NCBI GenBank assembly: GCA_937901805.1
Contig: CALDJI010000069.1
Location: 1 to 6,129 of the forward strand
DNA length: 6,129 nt
Origin: an uncultured Clostridia bacterium
GTDB taxonomy: Bacteria > Bacillota > Clostridia > Oscillospirales > Ruminococcaceae
Reading direction: 5' to 3'
Made by a program: the position numbers and the translations under genes. This document shows positions 1-5,625 of this stretch, in pieces. A model generated the notes under the pieces. The model was given only the letters and a program-made list of their open reading frames with translations, did not search any database and was not told the DNA's origin. The stretch's first letter is position 1. Every line of letters starts with the position of its first letter.

Positions 1-2
1 TG

Positions 3-140
3 CCTTCAAAATTTCTGTGCAAAACAGACTGCAAGGGACTTTGTCCTGTTTGTGGGACAAACTTGAACGACAGTGAATGTAGTTGCGAAAAAAAGCAATT
101 CGATCCTCGCCTTGAAGCTCTCAAGGAGCTTTTACAATAG
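3..140 (+). CDS. DUF177/YceD family protein, C-terminal fragment
   Basis: This is the last 45 codons of a gene that begins before the window; the frame is open from base 3 to a TAG at 138-140. The fragment carries a CKTDC...CPVCG cysteine cluster (fragment residues 6, 10, 14 and 17) and later CSC (26 and 28). It ends in FDPRLEALKELL, the usual tail of the YceD/DUF177 family, where the C-x3-C-x3-C-x2-C cluster plus 'FDPRL..L' is characteristic. Family members lie directly upstream of rpmF in most bacteria, as here, and are linked in the literature to 23S rRNA/ribosome accumulation; the molecular role in Clostridia is unclear. The gap to rpmF is 45 bp with no terminator, so the two are probably co-transcribed. 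The identification rests on the C-terminal signature and the rpmF neighbour, since the N-terminal part is not visible. Confidence 0.85.
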   Translation, partial: PSKFLCKTDCKGLCPVCGTNLNDSECSCEKKQFDPRLEALKELLQ

Positions 141-185
141 GTTTCGCTGGAAAATCCGGCAAGACAATTGAAGGAGGTGCTGATC

Positions 186-368
186 ATGGCGGTACCAAAG
201 AGAAAATCTTCCAAAGCAAGACGCGACAAAAGACGTTCCAACGTATGGAAACTTTCCATGCCCGGTTTCTCGAAGTGCACACAGTGCGGTGAGTTGAAAC
301 TCTCTCACAGAGTTTGCCCGAACTGCGGCTTCTACAAAGGCAAAGAGGTTATCACGAAGGAAGCATAA
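186..368 (+). CDS. rpmF: Large ribosomal subunit protein bL32
   Basis: A 60-residue, very basic protein, component of the 50S subunit. It starts [18 protein letters not shown], the standard L32 N-terminus, and has a zinc ribbon with Cys31, Cys34, Cys44 and Cys47 (KCTQCGE...[11 protein letters not shown]), so it is the zinc-binding form rather than a Cys-less zinc-starvation paralogue. The start is ATG 186, because it gives the canonical MAVPK start and has a perfect AAGGAGGT ribosome binding site at 171-178, 7 nt upstream. A TTG at 168 in the same frame would lie ahead of that site and is not the start. It follows the YceD gene and is closed by a strong terminator at 391-420, so the YceD-rpmF transcript probably ends here. 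The plsX/fab genes that often follow rpmF are absent. Confidence 0.97.
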   Translation: MAVPKRKSSKARRDKRRSNVWKLSMPGFSKCTQCGELKLSHRVCPNCGFYKGKEVITKEA

Positions 369-390
369 GCGCACGGCTTCCTCAAAGAAG

Positions 391-420
391 TAGAGGAGGA
401 GTGATCCTCCTCTATTTTTT
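391..420 (+). terminator. Intrinsic terminator after rpmF
   Basis: Perfect 10-bp stem TAGAGGAGGA (391-400) with TCCTCCTCTA (405-414), GTGA tetraloop, followed by six T (415-420). It lies 22 bp after the rpmF stop codon. It separates the YceD-rpmF unit from the DUF512-der-plsY unit. Confidence 0.93.
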
Positions 421-498
421 CGCATGGAAATCCTTTGCGTTTGTTGTGAATGTCAGTCGCATCCATGTGTAAAATATTGACAAACTATGCGCACTTTA

Positions 499-507
499 TA
501 AGGAGGG
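499..507 (+). promoter_or_regulatory. Ribosome binding site that fixes the TTG start of the DUF512 gene
   Basis: TAAGGAGGG at 499-507 is followed by a 6-nt spacer and TTG at 514. This is the only strong Shine-Dalgarno sequence near the 5' end of the DUF512 gene; none precedes the in-frame downstream starts TTG 613, ATG 640 or ATG 643. It therefore shows that translation was built to begin upstream of the in-frame TGA at 565. Confidence 0.85.
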
Positions 508-513
508 ATAGGA

Positions 514-1830
514 TTGAGCGTTGTTATCTGTACTGTGGAAAAAGGTTCCCCCGCTTATCGGGCATGAATCCGCCCGGGGGAGATCCTGCTCTCCTTAAAT
601 GGGCATCCGGTTTTGGATATCCTGGATTATCAGTTTTATATGATGGAGCGCAGCGTCGCTGTTGCAACCCGGAAAGACGGTGTGGGGTTCTTCATTCGGA
701 AAATACACAAAGAGGAATACGAAGATCTGGGTCTGGGTTTTGAGACATATTTGATGGATAAGCACCGCACCTGTAAAAACAAATGTGTTTTCTGTTTTGT
801 GGATCAGATGCCTCCAGGAATGCGAGAAAGCCTGTATGAAAAGGATGATGACGCCAGACTTTCCTTTTTGTTTGGAAACTATATTACTTTGACCAATCTG
901 GAACAACGGGAAATGGATCGTATTAAAAAGATGCACATCAGCCCTATCAATGTGTCGGTGCATACGACCAACCCGGAACTGCGGGTACAATTGATGAAGA
1001 ATCCGCGCGCGGCAGAAGTTCTTCCTATGATTCAGGATTTATGCAGTGCGGGGATCCAAGTCAATACGCAGATAGTGCTGTGTCCCGGTCTCAATGACGG
1101 GGAGGAACTCAAACGTTCCCTGAGAGAACTGGGGGCTCTGTATCCAAATGTGCAAAGCATTGCCTGTGTTCCGGTTGGCCTAACCGATTACCGGGAAGGG
1201 CTGTTTGAATTGCGTCCCTATACCCCGGAAGGCGCCCGGGAAGTGATCGGAATTATCCATACCTTTGCGGAACAGTTTGAAAGGGAATATGGGGAGCGGA
1301 TTTGCTATCCCTCCGATGAATTTTTCCTCAAAGCCGGTCTGCCGATTCCGCAGGCGGATTATTACGGGGAATTCGCCCAGCTGGAAAATGGAGTGGGGAT
1401 GCTCGCCCTGCTCTGCCAGGAATTTGAAGAAGCGCTCCAAGCGGAAACCGGGGATACAGTAAAGCGCAGTCTCTCCTTGGCAACCGGATATGCAGCTTAT
1501 CCAATGATTGTTACGTTGCTTAATAAGATGAGGGAAAAATTCCCTAATACCCAGTGCAGAGTATACCCCATTCAAAATGATTTTTTTGGGCATAATATAA
1601 CGGTGGCGGGTTTGATTACTGCCACGGATTTGATAGGCCAGCTTCGATCGCAGCCGCTTGGGGACAGGCTTATTCTCCCCACCGTCATGCTGCGGCATGA
1701 GCAGGATAAATTTCTGGATGATTTTACAGTATCGGATGTAGAAAAAGCGCTGAAAGTTCCCGTTTCCGTAATTGAAACGGACGGTGCAAGCTTGTTGGAC
1801 GCGGTTCTCTGCTCCAAAACAGTTGGATGA
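514..1830 (+). CDS. DUF512 protein: PDZ + radical-SAM-like [FeS] protein, interrupted by in-frame TGA at codon 18
   Basis: From TTG 514 the frame encodes 438 codons plus stop, the usual family length, but codon 18 (565-567) is TGA. The N-terminus reads SVVICTVEKGSPAYRA, then TGA, then IRPGEILLSLNGHP, a PDZ-like fold start in which the TGA takes the place of the Gly of 'AGI'. Next comes a CX3CX2C cluster, RTCKNKCVFCFVDQMP (Cys87, 91, 94 counted from TTG 514), then SVHTTNPELR and a C-terminal DUF512 domain with NDFFGHNITVAGLITATDL and ETDGASLLDAVL. The Cys motif suggests a [4Fe-4S] cluster and possibly SAM use; the reaction and substrate are not established. It is encoded 16 bp upstream of der, a common clostridial arrangement that suggests, but does not prove, a link to ribosome assembly. 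If the TGA is a true stop, the RBS-driven product is a 17-residue peptide; a shortened 405-residue protein from TTG 613, or slightly less from ATG 640/643, would need a start without a visible RBS and would lack the PDZ strand. It ends TGA directly followed by TAG. Family identity is secure; whether it is functional is open. Confidence 0.88.
565..567 (+). other. In-frame TGA inside the DUF512 reading frame
   Basis: Reading from TTG 514, the codons around this site are gct tat cgg gca TGA atc cgc ccg ggg. Translation on both sides matches the PDZ consensus (GSPA..AGI..GD.LL.ING), so the frame is right and only this codon is wrong. GGA (Gly) to TGA is a single G-to-T change. No other gene in the window has an internal TGA. 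Confidence 0.9.
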
Positions 1831-1846
1831 TAGGAGGCGAAGTAAG

Positions 1847-3166
1847 GTGGCAAAACCAGTTGTGGCCGTTGTAGGTCGGCCGAATGTCGGCAAATCAACT
1901 TTATTTAATAAGCTGGTTGGGAAACGGGTATCCATTGTCGAGGATACTCCAGGTGTGACACGTGACCGCATTTACTCAGAATGCGAGTGGGCGGGCAGGA
2001 GCTTTATGCTCGTGGATACTGGAGGAATTGAGCCCCGTTCAGACGATGTCATTCTTTCCCAAATGGAACGGCAGGCACGTCTTGCTATCGAAAGTGCAGA
2101 TGTGATTATTCTGGTTACGGATCTGACCACGGGCGTCACGGCAACGGATCATGATGTGGCGACGATGCTGCTCAAAAGCGGAAAACCAGTCGTACTCTGT
2201 GTAAATAAGTGTGACTCTGTCGGGGAAATCCCGCCGGATTTTTATGAATTCTATAATCTTGGCTTGGGCGATCCGATCGCTGTCTCCTCTGTGCATGGCC
2301 ACGGAACCGGTGATTTATTGGAAGCCGTTTTTGAAAAAATGCCGCAGATACAAGAAGAATCCGAGGAGGACGATTACATTAAAGTGGCTGTTATTGGAAA
2401 GCCGAACGTGGGAAAATCCTCTCTCATCAATAAAATCTCCGGAGAAGAACGCGTCATTGTTTCCAACATTGCGGGGACAACCCGGGATGCGGTGGATACA
2501 AAAGTTGAAAATGAATTTGGAAAATTTGTTTTTATCGATACTGCGGGGATTCGCCGGAAAAGTAAAATTGACGGTTCGATTGAGCATTACAGTGTGTTGC
2601 GCTCTTATATGGCGGTGGATCGCGCCCAGGTCTGCGTAATCATGATCGATGCGACCGAAGGCTTTACCGAACAGGATTCCAAAGTTGCCGGCTATGCGCA
2701 TGAGCAGGGGAAAGCCTGTATTATTGCCGTCAACAAATGGGACGCCGTGGAAAAAGATGATAAAACCATGGTTGAGACCAGAAAAAAGCTGGAAAACGAT
2801 TTTAGTTTTATGTCCTATGCCCCGATTATTTTTATCTCTGCCAAAACGGGGCAGCGCATAAATAAGTTGTTTGAGCTCATACACTTTGTTGATGGACAAA
2901 ATGCAATGCGCATTTCTACAGGAATGCTCAACGATCTTCTGTCCAATGCTACTGCAAGAGTGCAGCCGCCTTCTGATAAAGGGCGCAGGCTGAAAATTTA
3001 CTATATGACTCAGCCAAGTACGCGCCCGCCGACGTTCGTCACCTTTGTCAACCGTGCGGATCTGTTCCATTTCTCCTATCAAAGATATCTGGAAAACCAG
3101 ATTCGATCTACTTTTGGCCTGGAGGGAACCCCGATCCGGATGGTTGTGCGCGAACGCGGGGAGTAA
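1847..3166 (+). CDS. der: Ribosome biogenesis GTPase Der (EngA)
   Basis: A 439-residue protein with two consecutive Ras-like GTPase domains and a C-terminal KH-like domain, the layout unique to Der, which acts in late maturation of the 50S subunit. Domain 1: P-loop GRPNVGKST (10-18), TPGVTRDR (34-41), DTGG (57-60), NKCD (120-123). Domain 2: P-loop GKPNVGKSS (184-192), AGTTRD (209-214), DTAG (231-234), NKWD (296-299), SAK (331-333). An acidic linker (about 168-176, EEDD) separates them. The KH-like domain is at about 350-439, with RPPTFVTFVNRADLFHFSY and the end RMVVRERGE. All nucleotide-binding motifs are intact. The start is GTG 1847, giving the family start MAKPVVAVVGRPN, with AGGAGG at 1832-1837 nine nt upstream. 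An extended start at 1772 would overlap the DUF512 gene and is not needed. It is the middle gene of a tight three-gene run. Confidence 0.97.
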   Translation: MAKPVVAVVGRPNVGKSTLFNKLVGKRVSIVEDTPGVTRDRIYSECEWAGRSFMLVDTGGIEPRSDDVILSQMERQARLAIESADVIILVTDLTTGVTATDHDVATMLLKSGKPVVLCVNKCDSVGEIPPDFYEFYNLGLGDPIAVSSVHGHGTGDLLEAVFEKMPQIQEESEEDDYIKVAVIGKPNVGKSSLINKISGEERVIVSNIAGTTRDAVDTKVENEFGKFVFIDTAGIRRKSKIDGSIEHYSVLRSYMAVDRAQVCVIMIDATEGFTEQDSKVAGYAHEQGKACIIAVNKWDAVEKDDKTMVETRKKLENDFSFMSYAPIIFISAKTGQRINKLFELIHFVDGQNAMRISTGMLNDLLSNATARVQPPSDKGRRLKIYYMTQPSTRPPTFVTFVNRADLFHFSYQRYLENQIRSTFGLEGTPIRMVVRERGE

Positions 3167-3181
3167 CCGAGGAGGATTGTC

Positions 3182-3838
3182 ATGCAGCTTACCACGCAGT
3201 TTTTTTTATCTGTTCTTTGTTCTGTTGTCCTTTGTTATTTGCTGGGCAGTTTAAGCTTTGCTATTATTGTCAGCAAATGTATTGCTAAAAAAGATATCCG
3301 GGAATTTGGAAGCGGTAATGCCGGAATGACCAATGTACTCAGGACATTGGGAAAAGGCCCGGCAGCTCTGACGCTGATTGGGGATATCGGAAAAGCCGTT
3401 GTCGGCGTGTTTCTAAGCCGTCTGCTCCTTGTTTACTGGGGCGGAGTTCCTCAGGAGTATCTGACCATGTTTTTATACCTTGCGGGGATTTTTGTTGTGC
3501 TCGGGCATATTTATCCGGTTTACTATGGTTTCCATGGGGGAAAGGGGATTGCGACCTCTGCGGGTGTCCTGCTGATGGTAGATCCGATTGTGTTTGCCGG
3601 CGTGGTGATTGTGTTTCTGATCGTGGTATTGATTTCGAAAATCGTATCGCTTGCTTCGATCTGCGCAGCCGCTTCCGCACCGGTGATTACATATGTTTCT
3701 CAGCTTTTGTGGGGGAAGCATGCCCTGCTCGATGCGCTCTGCGTACTGGTATTTGCCGTATTGGTGATTATTATGCACCGCAGCAATATCAAACGCCTCG
3801 CCAATGGAACGGAAAATAAATTCGGGAAAAAGAAATAA
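3182..3838 (+). CDS. plsY: Acyl-phosphate:glycerol-3-phosphate acyltransferase PlsY
   Basis: A 218-residue integral membrane enzyme that moves the acyl group from acyl-phosphate to glycerol-3-phosphate, giving lysophosphatidic acid, the first step of phospholipid synthesis. The family motifs are present: GSLSFAII then DIREFGSGNAGMTNVLRTLG (38-57), GHIYPVYYGFHGGKGIATSAGVLL (108-131), and the C-terminal HRSNIKRLANGTENKF (199-214). Hydrophobic segments lie at roughly 7-31, 62-85, 95-112, 122-152, 154-177 and 181-198. Motif 1 reads GNAGMTN where most homologues have GN.GATN; this is a mild variation. The tail is basic (KFGKKK). ATG 3182 follows GAGGAGG (3169-3175) by 6 nt and lies 15 bp after der. 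The stop is TAA followed in frame by TAG, and the stop region is part of the terminator hairpin. PlsY works with PlsX, whose gene is not in this window; gpsA, a frequent downstream neighbour, is also absent. Confidence 0.96.
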   Translation: MQLTTQFFLSVLCSVVLCYLLGSLSFAIIVSKCIAKKDIREFGSGNAGMTNVLRTLGKGPAALTLIGDIGKAVVGVFLSRLLLVYWGGVPQEYLTMFLYLAGIFVVLGHIYPVYYGFHGGKGIATSAGVLLMVDPIVFAGVVIVFLIVVLISKIVSLASICAAASAPVITYVSQLLWGKHALLDALCVLVFAVLVIIMHRSNIKRLANGTENKFGKKK

Positions 3839-3879
3839 TAGAAAAGCATATCCGATACAATCGGATATGCTTTTCTATT
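3837..3879 (+). terminator. Long perfect hairpin, likely bidirectional terminator after plsY
   Basis: Positions 3837-3856 and 3860-3879 are exact reverse complements (20 bp) around an ACA loop. The core stem is GCATATCCGAT/ATCGGATATGC; the right flank TTTTCTATT serves as the U-tract on the + strand, and the left flank AATAGAAAA gives the same tract on the - strand. It ends the DUF512-der-plsY transcript. The left arm begins within the last base pair of the plsY stop codon. Confidence 0.9.
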
Positions 3880-3969
3880 GGAATTAAAAGTTTTCCCCAA
3901 ATTTTCAAGGGTGTATAGAGCGTCTCTGCCTATTAGAAAAATGAAGAAATAGTTTGATCTGCGCAGGGA

Positions 3970-3997
3970 TTGATAAAACGGATAGAATCCATAAAAT
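3970..3997 (+). promoter_or_regulatory. Candidate distal promoter for aspartate kinase
   Basis: TTGATA (3970-3975), a 16-nt spacer, then TAAAAT (3992-3997). If used, transcription would begin near 4004 and leave a leader of about 180 nt. It is one of two candidates in the region and is the weaker, since it has no extended -10 and sits in AT-rich DNA where such matches arise by chance. Confidence 0.35.
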
Positions 3998-4085
3998 ACA
4001 TCTCTTTATTTATGATTTTGTACAGAGGTTAAAGCTTTTTAGATTCCGGTGATTTTTATTTGCACAATATGAATCCTGTTTTCCG

Positions 4086-4114
4086 TTGAATTCGACAGGA
4101 CTATGTGATACAAT
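4086..4114 (+). promoter_or_regulatory. SigmaA-type extended -10 promoter for aspartate kinase
   Basis: TTGAAT (4086-4091), a 17-nt spacer, then TACAAT (4109-4114) preceded by TGA (4106-4108), which is an extended -10. Transcription is predicted to start near 4121, leaving a leader of about 65 nt. An inverted repeat TCCTGT (4074-4079)/ACAGGA (4095-4100) flanks the -35 and could be an operator, but this is unproven. Confidence 0.65.
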
Positions 4115-4185
4115 TCTATTATCTTTTCCTGTAATGGAACTTGCGTGCGGGAAATAGAAAAATGTGGGCCTGTGAGGGGAAGAAC

Positions 4186-5499
4186 ATGGTAAAAATCGCA
4201 AAGTTTGGCGGTTCTTCAGTGGCAAGCGCCGAACAGTTTCGAAAAATCAAAAAAATTATCGAAGCGGATGATTCCAGGAGGTTTGTTGTAGTCAGCGCGG
4301 CAGGAAAACGCAGAAAAGATGACAATAAGGTTACCGATCTGCTCTATCTTTGTTATGCACATATCAAGTACTCTGTCTCCTGCGAAGGGATTTTTTCCCT
4401 GGTGGAAAAACGGTATCATGAAATTAAAGAGGAACTGGGCCTAAACTATGATTTGAACAGGGATTTTGCAGAAATCCGTTCAAAACTGAATAAATCAATT
4501 AGTATTGATTACCTGGTATCCCGGGGAGAATATCTGACTGCACGGCTGATGGCGGAATACCTTGGTTTTGATTTTGTAGATGCAAAAGATATTATTTGTT
4601 TCCGTTATGACGGACAGGTGGATATGGAGCGGACTCATGAGGCGTTTGCAAAAGAATGGGAAAAGCATGATCGTATGGTTATCCCGGGCTTTTACGGTAT
4701 GATGCCGGATGGAGAGATTCGTGTGTTTTCCCGGGGCGGTTCGGATATTACCGGCTCGATTGTGGCCAATTTGATTGACGCACGGGTTTATGAAAACTGG
4801 ACAGACGTTTCCGGGATTTTGATGGCGGATCCGGGGATTGTCGAAAACCCGCGCCGGATTCGCCGGATTACCTATCAGGAACTCAGAGAACTTTCCTATA
4901 TGGGAGCGAATGTCCTGCATGAGGAGGCCATTTTTCCGGTTAAGGATAAAAATATCCCCATCAATATCCGCAATACCAATGAACCGGAAAATCCGGGTAC
5001 GGTCATTATCCCATATTGGGGAAAAGACGATCACCATTTAATTACGGGAATCGCCGGAAAAAAAGGGTTTACCATGGTTGCGGTTCATAAAAACCATATG
5101 GCAGAAGAAGTTGGTACTGTACGAAAGGTTCTCCAAGCTTTTGAAGATTATGGAATCAGTATTGAGCATATTCCAAGCGGAATTGACAGTGTATCCGTCG
5201 TGGTTTCCAGTGAAGATGTGCATGCGCACTTGTATGATATTATTGCCAATATCAAAAGCAGTTGCGGTTCGGTAATGGTAAAGGTCTATGAGCATATTGC
5301 ATTGATTTCCACAGTTGGCCGCAATATGGCAAAAACTCCTGGAATTGCGGGCCGGTTGTTCGGCGCTTTGGGAGAAAAGGATATCAATGTCCGGATGATT
5401 GCGCAGGGAAGCAATGAGATCAATATTGTTGTCGGCGTGGACGATGAGGAATTTGAAAATGCGCTTCGGGCAATTTATGATTGTTTTGAAGGTAAATAG
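4186..5499 (+). CDS. Aspartate kinase (two ACT domains)
   Basis: A 437-residue cytoplasmic enzyme that phosphorylates L-aspartate to 4-phospho-L-aspartate, the entry step to lysine/diaminopimelate, threonine and methionine. Kinase domain (about 1-280): KFGGSS (6-11), SRGEYLTARLMA (112-123), SRGGSDITGS (182-191), WTDVSGI (205-211) and YMGANVLHEEA (238-248), all intact. Two ACT domains follow: about 286-360 (ITGIAGKKGFTMVAVHKN...IPSGIDSVSVVV) and about 367-437 (IALISTVGRNMAKTPGIAGRLF...AQGSNEINIVVGV), the sites of feedback control by pathway amino acids in this family; which effector cannot be read here. Length fits the monofunctional clostridial group (lysC/thrA-like kinases), and there is no fused homoserine dehydrogenase. 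ATG 4186 is preceded by GAGGGGA (4174-4180) at 5 nt; an extension to TTG 4141 has no conserved content. It has its own promoter and terminator, so it is probably monocistronic. I leave the symbol empty because lysC, thrA and dapG naming depends on effector specificity. Confidence 0.95.
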   Translation: MVKIAKFGGSSVASAEQFRKIKKIIEADDSRRFVVVSAAGKRRKDDNKVTDLLYLCYAHIKYSVSCEGIFSLVEKRYHEIKEELGLNYDLNRDFAEIRSKLNKSISIDYLVSRGEYLTARLMAEYLGFDFVDAKDIICFRYDGQVDMERTHEAFAKEWEKHDRMVIPGFYGMMPDGEIRVFSRGGSDITGSIVANLIDARVYENWTDVSGILMADPGIVENPRRIRRITYQELRELSYMGANVLHEEAIFPVKDKNIPINIRNTNEPENPGTVIIPYWGKDDHHLITGIAGKKGFTMVAVHKNHMAEEVGTVRKVLQAFEDYGISIEHIPSGIDSVSVVVSSEDVHAHLYDIIANIKSSCGSVMVKVYEHIALISTVGRNMAKTPGIAGRLFGALGEKDINVRMIAQGSNEINIVVGVDDEEFENALRAIYDCFEGK

Positions 5500-5510
5500 A
5501 AAATAGGGAA

Positions 5511-5541
5511 AAAGAGGGCGTCTGCAAGACGCCTTCTTTTT
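5511..5541 (+). terminator. Intrinsic terminator after aspartate kinase
   Basis: Stem GAGGGCGTC (5514-5522) with GACGCCTTC (5528-5536), including one G-T pair, loop TGCAA, then five T (5537-5541); upstream AAA (5511-5513) can extend the pairing. It lies 12 bp after the TAG of the kinase gene and isolates it from the next gene. Confidence 0.92.
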
Positions 5542-5558
5542 GATTTCAGAAAATCACT

Positions 5559-5586
5559 TTGCTTTTTTGTTTTTTTTTGATATACT
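5559..5586 (+). promoter_or_regulatory. SigmaA-type extended -10 promoter for the rRNA methyltransferase gene
   Basis: TTGCTT (5559-5564), a 16-nt spacer made almost wholly of T, then TATACT (5581-5586) preceded by TGA (5578-5580), an extended -10. The predicted start is near 5593, about 33 nt before the ATG. Its place between the upstream terminator and the next gene supports it. Confidence 0.65.
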
Positions 5587-5625
5587 GAGTCTAATTGTGG
5601 AAAGATGGGAAAGGCAGGGGTCTCT

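Larger units (their letters stand above)
3880..4185 (+). other. Non-coding region upstream of aspartate kinase
   Basis: About 300 bases, AT-rich, without a supportable gene on either strand. It holds two candidate sigmaA promoters (3970-3997 and 4086-4114), a 6-bp inverted repeat over the second -35, and a short leader to the ATG at 4186. I see no lysine riboswitch core, no T-box motif and no tRNA or other structured RNA that I can name. Short reading frames crossing it on the - strand have no ribosome binding site or recognisable content. Confidence 0.7.

Noticed and set aside
423..467. CATGGA (423-428)/TCCATG (462-467) inverted repeat in the gap after rpmF.
   Set aside because: Six-bp arms separated by 33 nt are expected by chance and coincide with no other signal.
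477..502. TTGACA (477-482) with TTTATA (495-500) or TATAAG (497-502) as a promoter for the DUF512 gene.
   Set aside because: The spacers are 12 and 14 nt, too short for sigmaA, and the start would fall on the RBS. A weak alternative, GTGAAT (447-452)-17 nt-TAAAAT (470-475), fits spacing but has a poor -35. A promoter must lie in 421-500, but I cannot place it.
579..594. Small hairpin GGAGA-TCCTGC-TCTCC, 11 nt after the in-frame TGA, at the spacing of a bacterial SECIS element (selenocysteine).
   Set aside because: The loop TCCTGC lacks the G/GU expected at the start of a bacterial SECIS apical loop, the bulged U is absent, and the replaced residue is a structural Gly, not a Cys. Selenocysteine is therefore unlikely, although the spacing is a curious coincidence.
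450..743. 97-codon + strand reading frame starting at ATG 450.
   Set aside because: It overlaps the DUF512 gene in another frame, has no RBS and encodes no recognisable sequence, whereas the DUF512 frame matches a family on both sides of the TGA. It is also not a frameshifted part of DUF512.
1772..1846. N-terminal extension of Der from ATG 1772.
   Set aside because: It overlaps the DUF512 gene's 3' end, has no conserved content, and lies before the AGGAGG at 1832-1837 that serves GTG 1847.
2315..3082. Long open frame on the - strand opposite der (255 codons).
   Set aside because: It lies wholly antisense to the intact, strongly conserved der gene, with no RBS and no recognisable protein features. 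Its openness follows from der codon use.
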